A DNA stretch of 43,446 nt from Alcanivoracaceae bacterium (lineage in GTDB: Bacteria; Pseudomonadota; Gammaproteobacteria; Xanthomonadales; Marinicellaceae). Positions 8,905 through 18,799 of this stretch are shown here, piece after piece. Positions within the stretch are counted from its first letter, which is position 1; each line of letters opens with the position of its first letter. The stretch is taken from the NCBI GenBank assembly GCA_016763695.1, contig JAESTH010000164.1, positions 1 to 43,446 of the forward strand, in the 5' to 3' direction. Below the pieces are notes generated by a model that did not search any database, was not told the DNA's origin, and saw only the letters and a list, made by a program, of their open reading frames with translations. Made by a program: the position numbers and the translations under genes.

Positions 8905-11900
8905 ATGTCAAGAAATGTAAAGGAAGGCTTGATTAGAGAAGGCCGCAATGTACTTAAAGTTTTTCTTTCATATCCACAATCTGGACGAAAAATGGCGATG
9001 AAAGCCATCGAAGTATGTCGTCAAGAAATTAACCATGGTAAGTGGCGTAAAGATTTTGTACTGGATGTTTGTATGTGGGACAAAGATGAACGTATGGTTG
9101 TGCTGGATGCTTTAATAGAACCCAATGATGTGATATATGCTCAAAATTTCCATCCCAGTGAAGCCGATTTTTTTGTTGTGTTTTTAACCAATAGAATTGG
9201 CGATGGAACCATAAAAGAGATCCATGATCGAAAGAATAAGCTACACCAAAGTATTAAAGATTGTACCTATATTTTTCTAAAAGATGAGCCGCCAAAGAAA
9301 ATCAAAGGTGCGACCCCTCGACAAGTAGCTGATTATGAAGAGTTATCTGAATGGTTTGCCCGCCCATTTATTCGTGAAGATTCTAAGAAAAAAGTATTCT
9401 CGAATAGTAAAATTGAACCTGTATTGATAGAAGATAATGAAAATTTTTTATCAGTATTTAAAAGTGTTTTAACAGAGTACTTGTTAGAAAAATATGATGA
9501 AATCATTGGTGAAAAAGCTGTTGTTAATTTTAATCCCTATCCTGGTCTTAAGCCTTTAAGTGAAGAACACGCCCATTGTATATTTGGAAGGAAAAAAGAC
9601 ATAGATAGAATTAATAAAAAACGGAAACAAGGGTGCCGATTTTTCATGATTTATGGTTCTTCTGGTGTTGGTAAATCATCCTTAATACTTGCAGGCGTGC
9701 TAGGGAGGTTGCCAGGAACTTGCAAGAAGTATACCTTCAATCCTCAAGGTGAACCATCGAATCAATTGGCTGAGATACTGGAAGGGTTGTTACCAGATAC
9801 TACAACTCTAGCAATTATTAATAAACCCAAAAAGGCACTTAAAGGTTTAAAAAAAGCCTTAGATGGAAATGATGGTTTGGTTATTTTTATTGATCAATTT
9901 GAGCGTATTTATTCTGTCAGTAGTGAGGAAATGACAAGTTTTACTCGCATACTTATGGCATTAGAACCAATTAAAAAATGTACAGTCATTATTGCACAGC
10001 GAGCTGATCAGATGCAAGAGTGGTCCAGTCGTCCTGATTTAAATAATTCAGATATATGGCATCTCCAACCCATCAGTCATGTACGCAGTACATATCTAAA
10101 AGATGTGATAACCAAACCAGCGATTAGGGCGAATGTGCCAAAACCAGAAGACCAACTAGTCTACCAGCTAATTGAGGACTTCGATGATAGGGAAAATTCA
10201 ACACCATTATTGGCACTGACACTACATGAATTATATGTACAAAGTGGAAATGGTGAACGTTCCATGACACTCACTGATTATGTATCTATGGGAGGTTTGA
10301 AAGGGCTGATTGATAAACGAACCATAAAATTAATTGACGAGTTAAATGACCTTGGGTTTGGTAAGCGACATCTGCATAAGTTGTTCTCACTTGTTGTAGA
10401 TGTGAATGAATATGGTAAACCAATTTCAAAAGTGGTCAAGAGAAAGAAGATAGAAAAGCTTTTCAATACAAAAACTGTTGAGATGTTAATTAAATCATTT
10501 TATCTTCGTACGGAGTCAGATGAAGGTGAACAAGGATCTACCTTAACGCTAGCACATGAAGTCTATTTTGATGAATGGCCATTATTGAGGTCTTGGGTAG
10601 ATGACAATAGAGTAGAACTCAGAGAAATCAGAGATTTAGAGCGAGAAGCCTTGAGGTGGGATGAACATGGAAGATCTCCCGCCTACTTGTTGCCAGCAGA
10701 AAGAGTCGAAACAGTTTCAGATTTTATTAAAAATTCAAATCATCGTATTAAGCCAAAATATAGCAAAGTAGTAAAAAGTTTCATCAATGTATCCACTATG
10801 AAAATGAAACAGCAAATGTTAAAAGAAAATATTTTGAAAGGTGTAATCAAGAAAATTGATGAGTTACTCAAGGAAGGAATAAAAGTGGAAAAACCCCTTT
10901 TTGATGATTCTTTCGCAGTATTTTATGATGTATTTTGGGGCGAAAAGGAGACTATTGTCACAAAACAACGCAACGGAATGAAGTCGCAAGATCATAGTGC
11001 AATTAATGATAAATCAGTGTATCAAATGACTACTAATGGCCTTACGCTTCTCCATTTGGCAGCAATCTCTGGCAGATTGGATAAAATAAAATATTTATTT
11101 TCTAGCTATGGTATGGATATAAACAGCAAAAGTATTTCACATGCCACTCCATTATCTTGTGCAAGCTATTGTGGCAATGTTGATGTGGTTAAGTTGCTTC
11201 TCCATTTGGATGCAAATATAGAGATAAAAAATAGTGAAAATGGTTTAAAGGCAATAGATTGGGCGGTAATGAATGGTCATTCAGAGATAGTAGGGCTACT
11301 TATGAGTAAAGTCAAAGGACAGAACGAGCATATGCCGATAGAGTTGTCTCATGGCCTCATTGTTTCAGCAGCTGCAGGAAGTCATGTAACTCAGTTAATC
11401 AAATATCTCAGTGAAGTAGAAAATGATAAAAATCGCATAAAAATAATCCAAGAAGCTTTATATTATTCATCCAATGCATCGAGTGAATGCGTTAAAATTT
11501 TAATAGAAGCGGGGGCTAACCCTCTTTTCGTGTACAAGAATGATCACATTTTCTTTCATTGGCTGGCAGCTGAAGGAAAATATAAAATAATAAAATTAAT
11601 ACTAAACACGATTAAAGGGTTTGATGTTAATAAGCAAAATTCGAAAAAAATTACTCCTTTAAACATGGTGCTTAACTATGCAAGTGTGAATGTGGAACCT
11701 TGTATAAAAATTTTATTAAAATATGGTGCAGACCCTTCAATCACTGATGATAATGACAGCAATGTGTTGCATATCATTGCAAGAAGAGAGCAGGATTTTC
11801 TGCTTAGATACTTTATTAAAGATAAGAGATTAAACTTAGAGAAGAGAGATAAGTCACGACTAACTGTTTTAGCGATAGTTGCCATAAATGGCAATATGAA

Positions 11901-13074
11901 ATTATTTAAAGCATTACTAAATGCTGGAGCCAACCCAGAATCAACTGACGACGAAGGTAATACTGTGCTTATGATGGTTATTAGAAGTAGTCATGAAAAT
12001 TTATTACAATTATTGCTGGAAAAGAGTAACAGCTTAAATGTGCAAGCAACCAATAGAATGGGAATGAATGCACTTATGTTTGCATCATTTCAAGGCGACT
12101 ATCCAGCGATTAAAATACTACTTAAATTTTTCAAGGGTTCGGCTATTAATGCTGTTGATAAGTCAGGTATGACCGCTTTGAACTATGCAAGTGAGAAGGG
12201 GCATAGTTTAGTGTTAGATTTATTAATTGATAATGGTGCTATTATACCTCTTTGGAGTCAAATATCGACATCAAAAGACAAAGAAACTAAATCACTTACG
12301 AGCCTTAAAAATAAAGCTTTGGGTTTATTAATTACCAAGGATTTAATGACATCACCTTCAGATCTCTGGAATATCCCTCCTCTTATTGGTAAGCCTGGTC
12401 AGTGGAAAACAATTAATAAGAATACGGCTGTTAAATTGCTAGGCCACCTTGCTAATACGCTCAATGATGATGGGTATTGGATAAATACCAGTTCGGTAAT
12501 ACGTGTCCGGACATTATCATTAGAATGCTACCCTGATATGTTGTTGTGTGAAGCAGAAGTGAAATTATTCGATGGTGAAAATGGTCTGATTACATTTATG
12601 TATATGGATAAAAAGTGCATATTGCTTAATGGTACATCGGATAACTTTCATAAGCTTAACGAAAATAAAAAAATTGATCTTACTGATCCGAAATTTGTGG
12701 TTGAATATTTGACTCTTTTCTGTGCTGGTGTTCAAAGTGATACAAATTGCCCTTTTACTATTGTTTCAAATGAAATAGATATTGTTTTTATTAATAAAGT
12801 TAATAAGAAAGCAGCGTATTGGCTAAAACATGGAATTAAACCTCATAGCAAGCCAGAATTTGATGAAAAAGAAGAAGCGTGGAAAATATCCGCAACAATA
12901 ATATATTTAGGGACGATATTTGAAGCTGATTTTAGTTTAACAAAGGTGGGGATAGTTGAAATGATTGATGACCAACCTAGCGATACACTTATTGATCTTC
13001 CAGTTAAAACCTGGGGCTTTTGGGGGAATATTCGTAGAGATTTGACGCAGCTATTACAGTCAGAAAAATTATAA
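8905..13074 (+). CDS. TIR-like/nSTAND1 NTPase/ankyrin-repeat protein, candidate immune sensor
   Basis: The 1389-aa protein has four parts. Residues ~15-195 form a TIR-like or DUF4062-like domain (KVFLSYPQSG, then a strand 'ADFFVVFLTNRIG'). Residues ~210-640 form a STAND ATPase with the family-typical entry PYPGLKPL (211-218), FGRKKDI, Walker A GSSGVGKS (251-258) and Walker B LVIFIDQFER (325-334). Residues ~712-1117 hold ankyrin-type repeats (TLLHLAAISG, TPLSCASYCGN, NALMFASFQGD, TALNYASEKG). The last ~270 residues match no domain I know. Bacterial STAND proteins of this layout are often signal-triggered defence proteins in which repeats sense a ligand and the N-terminal domain is the effector; that role is inferred. 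It is a single gene, convergent with the porin, in an island with transposase debris. Confidence 0.85.
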   Translation: MSRNVKEGLIREGRNVLKVFLSYPQSGRKMAMKAIEVCRQEINHGKWRKDFVLDVCMWDKDERMVVLDALIEPNDVIYAQNFHPSEADFFVVFLTNRIGDGTIKEIHDRKNKLHQSIKDCTYIFLKDEPPKKIKGATPRQVADYEELSEWFARPFIREDSKKKVFSNSKIEPVLIEDNENFLSVFKSVLTEYLLEKYDEIIGEKAVVNFNPYPGLKPLSEEHAHCIFGRKKDIDRINKKRKQGCRFFMIYGSSGVGKSSLILAGVLGRLPGTCKKYTFNPQGEPSNQLAEILEGLLPDTTTLAIINKPKKALKGLKKALDGNDGLVIFIDQFERIYSVSSEEMTSFTRILMALEPIKKCTVIIAQRADQMQEWSSRPDLNNSDIWHLQPISHVRSTYLKDVITKPAIRANVPKPEDQLVYQLIEDFDDRENSTPLLALTLHELYVQSGNGERSMTLTDYVSMGGLKGLIDKRTIKLIDELNDLGFGKRHLHKLFSLVVDVNEYGKPISKVVKRKKIEKLFNTKTVEMLIKSFYLRTESDEGEQGSTLTLAHEVYFDEWPLLRSWVDDNRVELREIRDLEREALRWDEHGRSPAYLLPAERVETVSDFIKNSNHRIKPKYSKVVKSFINVSTMKMKQQMLKENILKGVIKKIDELLKEGIKVEKPLFDDSFAVFYDVFWGEKETIVTKQRNGMKSQDHSAINDKSVYQMTTNGLTLLHLAAISGRLDKIKYLFSSYGMDINSKSISHATPLSCASYCGNVDVVKLLLHLDANIEIKNSENGLKAIDWAVMNGHSEIVGLLMSKVKGQNEHMPIELSHGLIVSAAAGSHVTQLIKYLSEVENDKNRIKIIQEALYYSSNASSECVKILIEAGANPLFVYKNDHIFFHWLAAEGKYKIIKLILNTIKGFDVNKQNSKKITPLNMVLNYASVNVEPCIKILLKYGADPSITDDNDSNVLHIIARREQDFLLRYFIKDKRLNLEKRDKSRLTVLAIVAINGNMKLFKALLNAGANPESTDDEGNTVLMMVIRSSHENLLQLLLEKSNSLNVQATNRMGMNALMFASFQGDYPAIKILLKFFKGSAINAVDKSGMTALNYASEKGHSLVLDLLIDNGAIIPLWSQISTSKDKETKSLTSLKNKALGLLITKDLMTSPSDLWNIPPLIGKPGQWKTINKNTAVKLLGHLANTLNDDGYWINTSSVIRVRTLSLECYPDMLLCEAEVKLFDGENGLITFMYMDKKCILLNGTSDNFHKLNENKKIDLTDPKFVVEYLTLFCAGVQSDTNCPFTIVSNEIDIVFINKVNKKAAYWLKHGIKPHSKPEFDEKEEAWKISATIIYLGTIFEADFSLTKVGIVEMIDDQPSDTLIDLPVKTWGFWGNIRRDLTQLLQSEKL

Positions 13075-13191
13075 TAATTAACCTTGGTTTCAACAACGAA
13101 GTGCAACACATTAATTAACCAGCTAATTGACTAAATACTAGTATAAATAAGTTTTTATCACAAGAATTATATGGAGATATTTCACGTCACT

Positions 13192-13219
13192 GTGGAGGCA
13201 AGATATGTCCTGTCTCTGG
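13192..13219. repeat. 28-bp palindrome (copy 2, degenerate)
   Basis: The sequence gtggaggcaagatatgtcct is an imperfect version of the gtagagacaag..cttgtctctac palindrome seen at 1534 and 34405. It lies between the convergent STAND and porin genes and may act as a weak bidirectional terminator. Confidence 0.6.
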
Positions 13220-13234
13220 TATGGTTGGCGATTA

Positions 13235-14551
13235 TCAAAAAACATAACCCATAGAGAATAACCAAATACTACCATCACCTCTCAGGATAGTTTCTAGCCC
13301 CGCATCTTCAGTGCTTTCATAATTTAAACTCAAAATCCAGGAATTTGTGGGCTGTAACCTTAGACCGATAGTATATCTCTTTTCCCAATTATCGGCTTGA
13401 GATATATCAAAGAAATTTTCTATATTAACTTGATCATATTGTGTGACTAGGCTCAGTTTGGCGTGAGAAAAATCTTCACTCAACCAATTGTCTGAGAATA
13501 AATTTTCTAATGAGAAAATGCTTCTGATGTAATATCCATCCATAACAGCAGAACCGTTGATTTCTCTATCGATATTCATTTTGGTGTATTCGGCGACTAA
13601 CTCCAGCCAGTTCCACTGGTAATCAATATCAAAATTATATCCAGTAATATCTTTTCTGCCCTCATCATCCCAAGCGCCATTATATAAGCTAAATCCTAAT
13701 GTTAGGCCTGAAGTATTCTGTAAGCTTATTTTGGCAGCTATGGCCTTATTGTTGTTATTGTCGACGCCAAAGCCCTGTCTGGTTGCTCGCAGTCCAGTTG
13801 TAGACAAACCGCTGTCAAGACCTGCGATAACATAAGCTTGATAGTCGGCAAGCCAGTTTTCGGAAACATTGAATCGCCCATTGACGCCGAAACCATTGTC
13901 AGTCCAGTCAGAAGGTGCCAGTGCGAAGCTGGTATATGGTTTGGATATGACATCACGTAAAGGAGCAAAGTGGTCTCTTTCAATATTGCCAAAAGGCACC
14001 AATAAAATGCCGCCTCTAAAATTCATCCATGAGTTGATTTTGAAATCAGTATAGGCTTGCTCCAGCAATACTTCTCCGCCGCGAGAACCACCTACTGTTG
14101 CGGCTCTTTCAAACTCTAATTCAGCAAAATAACTGAGTCTCTTGTGTGGTTGTCCGCTTAAAATCAGTTCAAAAGATTGTCCATCGATGATGGTATTTTC
14201 GTTGGTGGCTTTGCCTGCGGTAATTGTGCCGTAGATGCCTAGGTTAGGCTGATTTTCCTGTACTTTGGAAATACGAGTTACTTCGCTACTGTTTTCTTCA
14301 ACCTGTTCCTGAACATCAGTTAAGACATCGTGCAATTGCACTGCATAAGCCTCTAAGCTGGCAATTCTTTGCGAGTTTGTAGTCGATACATCATTTCCAA
14401 TATCTTGTTTTAACTGGTTGATTTGTCGTTGTAAATTGGCAAAATTATCTTCCAGTTCCTGTATTTTGTTTTGTAAGCTTTTTTGAGCTGAACTTGTGCT
14501 GACGAATAATAAAAGCGTAAGTAGAAAGTGTGTTGAATAGATTCTTCTCAT
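13235..14551 (-). CDS. Outer-membrane beta-barrel porin with N-terminal coiled coil
   Basis: The 438-aa protein starts with a signal peptide (MRRIYSTHFLLTLLLFVSTSSA). A heptad-rich coiled coil follows (roughly residues 25-100), as in trimeric or peptidoglycan-contacting porins. The rest alternates polar and hydrophobic residues in beta-barrel fashion and ends in the outer-membrane signature YVF, with a terminal Phe for BAM recognition. Motifs such as 'GGILLVPFGNIERDH' recall phosphate-selective (OprO/P) and LbtU-type porins, but substrate specificity cannot be read from the sequence. Its ATG overlaps the kinase stop codon (ATGA), so expression is translationally coupled to the kinase upstream. 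Confidence 0.75.
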   Translation of the reverse strand: MRRIYSTHFLLTLLLFVSTSSAQKSLQNKIQELEDNFANLQRQINQLKQDIGNDVSTTNSQRIASLEAYAVQLHDVLTDVQEQVEENSSEVTRISKVQENQPNLGIYGTITAGKATNENTIIDGQSFELILSGQPHKRLSYFAELEFERAATVGGSRGGEVLLEQAYTDFKINSWMNFRGGILLVPFGNIERDHFAPLRDVISKPYTSFALAPSDWTDNGFGVNGRFNVSENWLADYQAYVIAGLDSGLSTTGLRATRQGFGVDNNNNKAIAAKISLQNTSGLTLGFSLYNGAWDDEGRKDITGYNFDIDYQWNWLELVAEYTKMNIDREINGSAVMDGYYIRSIFSLENLFSDNWLSEDFSHAKLSLVTQYDQVNIENFFDISQADNWEKRYTIGLRLQPTNSWILSLNYESTEDAGLETILRGDGSIWLFSMGYVF

Positions 14552-16305
14552 AAGGTGACTTCCAGAATAATTGGGATGGATTTTTTACCATGATAAATGG
14601 CAAATAAAGAGCAATCTCCCAGCGTTGTATTGGGTTCTGCATAAATCATGAGTTGTATATGTTTGTTGTCAAGTATTTGTATGTTGCGGACTTTCACTTG
14701 ATTAAATTCCGAGCGGCCACGAAAAATTTTAAACTCATCCAGCTTGATTCCATCGGGTATTTCTATTTTTATTTTTTTGGTTTTTCCGCGAGAAACTTCA
14801 GTATTCGACAATGCATGAATTTTTATTTTTTTGGATTTATGGTTGAACTTTGGTAATGTGAACACAGGTGTTTCTATCTTATTTTTACCTCTGTTCTTAA
14901 TGGTATTATTATCTGTACTACTATCTGTGATTGTATGGTCATTAAGTGGCGGTGTAAGGATTGTTGGTTTATCCGTAGTCTTATCATTCCTAGTGATTTC
15001 GTCAGTAGAATCGGGTTGTTTCTCTTCTTGTTTTGTTTGTACAATCTTGGTAGCTGGTTTTTTAGTTTGTATAGTGGTTACTTTAGGCTTTACAGATTCA
15101 TTATTTTCAGGTTCTACAATTTCTTGTATACTGTTATCTGTGAGTGTTATATCTTCATTTGTTGCAGATTTTTGGTTTTCACCTTTCTTAATGCTTTCTT
15201 TTTGCGGTTCTATTGGTGGAGTGTCATCTAGTGATATTTGTAATTGTTTATTAGCAGACTTGTCAATTGGTTTAGTAACTATAGGTTTAATAACTGGCTG
15301 TTGGTTTTCACTGATTTCCCCAGCTGTTTTAATGGTGTTTGTGTAAGTAAATACTGCAATAGCGGTAAACAACAGTAGTGTTGTAGTGGCCATTAATCTC
15401 TTTTTGCTTTTATTGGTTTTTTCGGTAAAGATTAATGTGGCTGCATCTGAGTTCGATGGATCTGGGTTTTTGTTGGGTATAATTTTTTTATTTAATTGTG
15501 CAGGAGCAGTCAATTGCTGCAATGTATTTTTGAGTAAATCTGGAGTGCTGGGTCGGTTATCTGGGTTTTTTTCTAAGTATTTATCAATGACTTGAGATAG
15601 TTTTTCGGGTATTTTGGGGTTTAACTCATGTAATAAAGCGGGTTTAAGTGTGAGTTGTTTGGTCATTGCGGCTTCAAATGTCGCAGCAGAAAAAGGATTG
15701 TTGCCACTTAGCATGGTATAGGCAAGTAATCCAAGAGAATAACAGTCGGAAGATTGGGTGTGAATGGTGTTTTGTAAAATTTCAGGAGCCAGATATTTGG
15801 GCGTGCCAATAAAAAAGCCAGAAGCGGTTAAACCAGTGTCTTGTGATCGTGCAATGCCAAAATCTAATAATTTAGCTTGTCCAGTCGGTAATATTTGTAT
15901 GTTGCCTGGTTTTAAATCACGGTGTAATATATGCTTGTCATGGGCAAACTGTAATGCATGACATAGATCAATCAATATGCTTTTGTGTTCGCTCAATTTA
16001 TGGGCTTGATCTATCCATTGTTCCAGTGATTCACCAGCAAGGTGTTCCATAACCAGAAATGGTTTTTTATTGTCGATCCCATATTCTAGCAGCATAACAA
16101 TATTGGGGTGCGAAATTTCGCCTATGGTTCGTGCCTCATTTTTAAATCTTTCCAGCGCAGATTCATCGCCGTTTGAGTGCAGTACTTTTATGGCAACCAG
16201 TCTGCCAATATCAGGATCTTTGGCCGAATAGACTACTCCCATACCACCGACACCCAGTGTGTCAATGATGGGAAACCTGCCGATAAATTCTGGAAATTCA
16301 CTCAT
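14548..16305 (-). CDS. Membrane-anchored Hanks-type Ser/Thr protein kinase
   Basis: The 585-aa protein has a complete N-terminal kinase domain: glycine loop GVGGMGVVY (18-26), VAIK Lys40, helix-C Glu57, HRDLKPGN (128-135), DFG (148-150) and GTPKYLAPE (167-175). A single transmembrane helix follows (~304-322), so the kinase is cytoplasmic and the C-terminal part is outside. The extracytoplasmic part is a long Thr/Lys/Pro-rich linker (~330-490) followed by a compact ~90-residue domain with an IPT/TIG-like beta pattern; there are no PASTA repeats. It is followed by the porin with a 4-nt overlap, suggesting the kinase and outer-membrane protein work together or share a signal. The TIG-like label is tentative. 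Confidence 0.85.
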   Translation of the reverse strand: MSEFPEFIGRFPIIDTLGVGGMGVVYSAKDPDIGRLVAIKVLHSNGDESALERFKNEARTIGEISHPNIVMLLEYGIDNKKPFLVMEHLAGESLEQWIDQAHKLSEHKSILIDLCHALQFAHDKHILHRDLKPGNIQILPTGQAKLLDFGIARSQDTGLTASGFFIGTPKYLAPEILQNTIHTQSSDCYSLGLLAYTMLSGNNPFSAATFEAAMTKQLTLKPALLHELNPKIPEKLSQVIDKYLEKNPDNRPSTPDLLKNTLQQLTAPAQLNKKIIPNKNPDPSNSDAATLIFTEKTNKSKKRLMATTTLLLFTAIAVFTYTNTIKTAGEISENQQPVIKPIVTKPIDKSANKQLQISLDDTPPIEPQKESIKKGENQKSATNEDITLTDNSIQEIVEPENNESVKPKVTTIQTKKPATKIVQTKQEEKQPDSTDEITRNDKTTDKPTILTPPLNDHTITDSSTDNNTIKNRGKNKIETPVFTLPKFNHKSKKIKIHALSNTEVSRGKTKKIKIEIPDGIKLDEFKIFRGRSEFNQVKVRNIQILDNKHIQLMIYAEPNTTLGDCSLFAIYHGKKSIPIILEVTL

Positions 16306-16473
16306 GCTTACGAATAAAATTTTTATTATATTAGAATAATTTCATATAATAGCTTTTTAACTCATGCTATTCAAGGAGGAGATTATAAGTTTATTGGTTT
16401 AAATAACTTAATTGATTGTCCTATGAATTTAACTCTTATATTGTGAATGATACAGTCAACACACAATGTTGTA

Positions 16474-16758
16474 TCAATCTTTGGCCTTTTTAAACTGAGC
16501 CAGCTTCTCTTCACTCACAGGTGTTTGGTATTTGTCTTTCCAATCAGAGTAGGGCATTTTATAAACGATTTCTCTGGCATCCTCTTTATTTAACTCCACA
16601 TCAAGCTGCTGTGCTGCGTCAACCATCCAGTTGGATAGGCAGTTCCTACAAAAATTAGCCAGTATCATTAAGTCGATATTTTGTACGTCTTTGCGTTCAT
16701 CTAAGTGATTGATTAAACGGTCAAAGGCCATTGCTTTAATTTCTATTTCTTTTTTCAT
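16474..16758 (-). CDS. DUF1244 family protein
   Basis: The 94-aa product has the family hallmarks [35 protein letters not shown] and the final KYQT. The ORF-track start (16878) adds 40 hydrophobic residues that homologues lack and overlaps the folD start region; the internal ATG at 16758 ([15 protein letters not shown]) gives the usual family length. The conserved CxxC of [10 protein letters not shown] may bind metal, but the biochemical function of the family is unknown. It is divergent from folD with ~80 bp between start codons. Confidence 0.85.
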   Translation of the reverse strand: MKKEIEIKAMAFDRLINHLDERKDVQNIDLMILANFCRNCLSNWMVDAAQQLDVELNKEDAREIVYKMPYSDWKDKYQTPVSEEKLAQFKKAKD

Positions 16759-16837
16759 GGTTACCAAAGTTATGCAAACTGCACTTCTAATGTTAAAATG
16801 CCATGATAACATCAACTTATTTATAGTGATATTAAAA

Positions 16838-17686
16838 ATGATGACAGCGCAAATATTAAATGGCAAATTAGTTGCCAATCAATTGATTGAAAACATTGCA
16901 AAAAAAATAGCAAAACGTGTTGCTAAGGGTCATAAAGCACCAGGCATAGCTGTGGTGTTAGTGGGCGATAACCCTGCTTCAGAAATTTATGTGCGTAACA
17001 AAGAAAAAGCTTGTGAGAAAGCGGGTATACAATCGGTGTCACACCGTTTGCCAAGAAATACTTCAGCAGCAGAGCTGTATCATTTGATTGATGAGTTGAA
17101 TGAAGATGATGATATTGACGGTATTTTAGTACAGTTGCCACTGCCTCAGCATATTGATGAAACCGAAGTAACCAATAGAATTAACCCCAATAAAGATGTG
17201 GATGGCTTTCATGCCGAAAATGTAGGGCGTTTAGCCTTGCGTCAACCTGGTTTGAGACCCTGTACGCCCAGAGGTATAATGACCCTGTTACACCATTATG
17301 ACATCATTCCTAGAGGCCGGCATTGTGTTATTATTGGTGCATCAAATATTGTAGGACGACCATTAATGCTAGAAATGCTCTATGCTGGTGCGACTGTAAC
17401 TGTTTGTCATCGATTTACTAAAAATCTTGCCGTGCATGTTAAAAAGGCAGAGATACTTTGTGTTGCAGTTGGAAAGGCAGGTATAGTAGATTCTAACTGG
17501 ATTCCCGATGGCTGTATTGTTGTTGATATTGCCATTAATAGGCAGGAAAATGGTAAATTATGTGGCGATGTGGATTTTGATATGGTTAAGGATAGAGTGA
17601 GTTGGATTTCACCCGTGCCAGGAGGGGTAGGTCCCATGACTGTTGCCACATTGATGCAAAATACTTATGAAGCTTCTTTGTTGTAA
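16838..17686 (+). CDS. folD: Bifunctional methylenetetrahydrofolate dehydrogenase/cyclohydrolase
   Basis: FolD interconverts 5,10-methylene-THF, 5,10-methenyl-THF and 10-formyl-THF with NADP+ in the cytoplasm. Visible family motifs are [13 protein letters not shown] (with the catalytic Lys), [17 protein letters not shown], the Rossmann segment [12 protein letters not shown], and the C-terminal signature [10 protein letters not shown]. The start is set at ATG 16838 (ATG 16841 is possible), giving ~282 aa as in other FolD proteins; the ORF-track start at 16709 runs into the divergent DUF1244 gene. Its product 10-formyl-THF is the substrate of PurU, encoded later in this window. Confidence 0.96.
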   Translation: MMTAQILNGKLVANQLIENIAKKIAKRVAKGHKAPGIAVVLVGDNPASEIYVRNKEKACEKAGIQSVSHRLPRNTSAAELYHLIDELNEDDDIDGILVQLPLPQHIDETEVTNRINPNKDVDGFHAENVGRLALRQPGLRPCTPRGIMTLLHHYDIIPRGRHCVIIGASNIVGRPLMLEMLYAGATVTVCHRFTKNLAVHVKKAEILCVAVGKAGIVDSNWIPDGCIVVDIAINRQENGKLCGDVDFDMVKDRVSWISPVPGGVGPMTVATLMQNTYEASLL

Positions 17687-17760
17687 TTGGTAAGTTTGAG
17701 CTCAAAGAATCTCCGGTGGCTTATATAAGCAATTGCTAATTAGTCTTTTTATTTTATTTT

Positions 17761-17769
17761 TGTTATAAT
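17761..17769 (+). promoter_or_regulatory. Extended -10 promoter of prpB
   Basis: The sequence tgttataat is a consensus extended -10 (TGnTATAAT), about 45 bp before the prpB ATG. No good -35 is visible, as often with extended -10 promoters. An AAAAGG ribosome site precedes the start codon. Confidence 0.55.
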
Positions 17770-17815
17770 ACGCGCGCTAAATTCTTGGCTCAAAATAAGA
17801 TGAAAAGGTTATAAA

Positions 17816-18700
17816 ATGACTAACAAAATACAATCTGCAGGGGCTCTGTTCAGAGCGGCTGTACAAGACAATAAACCACTATCAGTAGTGGGAACAATTA
17901 CCGCGTTAACAGCTTTAATGGCGGAAAAAATCGGACATAAAGCCATATATTTATCAGGTGGCGGAGTAGCAGCCAATTCATTAGGCATGCCTGATTTGGG
18001 TATCAGTTCATTGGAAGACGTCTTAATTGATACACGCAGAATCACCGATGTGTGTAAATTACCCTTATTAATTGATGTTGATACCTGTTGGGGTGGTGCA
18101 TTTAATATTGCAAGAACCACTCGCAGCGTTATTAAAGCGGGTGCTGCAGCCATGCACATGGAAGATCAAGTGGCAGAAAAGCGTTGTGGGCATCGCCCCA
18201 ATAAAGAAGTGGTCAGTAAAGGTGAAATGGCTGATCGTATAAAAGCAGCTGTGGATGCAAGAACAGATGATGAATTTGTCATTATGGCACGTACTGATTC
18301 GTTGGCAATTGAAGGTTTGGATTCCGCTATTGAGCGCATGGTTGCTTACGTTGAGGCTGGTGCGGATATGATCTTCCCAGAAGCGGTACAGACTCTAGAG
18401 CAATATAAACAAATCAAGGCGGCTGTTAAGGTGCCCATTTTGGCAAATATTACCGAATTCGGAAAAACAGAATTGTATTCACAACAGGAGCTGGCAGCAC
18501 ACAATGTTGATATGGTGTTGTATTGCTGTGGTGCTTATCGTGCCATGAATAAGGGCGCACAAAATGTTTATGAAGCTTTGTTAAATGATGGTCATCAAAG
18601 AAATGTTATAGATATAATGCAACCCAGAGAAGACATGTATGAGTTTTTGGGTTATCACAAATATGAGCAAAAGCTTGATCAATTATTTGCTAAAAAATAA
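17816..18700 (+). CDS. prpB: 2-methylisocitrate lyase
   Basis: PrpB cleaves 2-methylisocitrate to pyruvate and succinate, the last step of the methylcitrate cycle for propionate use. The 294-aa protein carries the isocitrate-lyase-family active-site loop KRCGHRPNK, the metal-binding aspartates in [10 protein letters not shown], the MEDQ motif, and '[12 protein letters not shown]', all typical of PrpB. It is followed by prpC on the same strand after ~100 bp. The gap holds a repeat-like fragment. Confidence 0.95.
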   Translation: MTNKIQSAGALFRAAVQDNKPLSVVGTITALTALMAEKIGHKAIYLSGGGVAANSLGMPDLGISSLEDVLIDTRRITDVCKLPLLIDVDTCWGGAFNIARTTRSVIKAGAAAMHMEDQVAEKRCGHRPNKEVVSKGEMADRIKAAVDARTDDEFVIMARTDSLAIEGLDSAIERMVAYVEAGADMIFPEAVQTLEQYKQIKAAVKVPILANITEFGKTELYSQQELAAHNVDMVLYCCGAYRAMNKGAQNVYEALLNDGHQRNVIDIMQPREDMYEFLGYHKYEQKLDQLFAKK

Positions 18701-18731
18701 CCAGCCATTATCCTTTGAAATGTGGTTATAA

Positions 18732-18768
18732 AAAATACAACGTCATTCCTGCGAAGGTGAGAATCACG
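18732..18768. repeat. Fragment of a dispersed 'gtcattcctgcgaagg' repeat
   Basis: The stretch cgtcattcctgcgaaggtga resembles one half of the palindromic cgtcattcccgcgaa...gcgggaat type dispersed repeat common in proteobacterial intergenic regions. The second half is degenerate. It sits between prpB and prpC. Confidence 0.4.
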
Positions 18769-18799
18769 TGACTTAAATCTAAATTAAAGAGAAAAACTA

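Noticed and set aside
11000-12260. Possible CRISPR or tandem DNA repeats in the ankyrin region
   Set aside because: The periodicity is at protein level (~33 residues) with diverged DNA, in an open reading frame.
14653-15595. Several plus-strand ORFs, including a 171-aa hydrophobic one
   Set aside because: They are antisense to the Thr/Lys-rich linker of the Ser/Thr kinase; the hydrophobic look is a by-product of that codon composition.
16709-16878. Long N-terminal extensions of folD and the DUF1244 protein in the ORF track
   Set aside because: The two extensions overlap each other on opposite strands and are absent from the families; internal starts at 16838 and 16758 fit.
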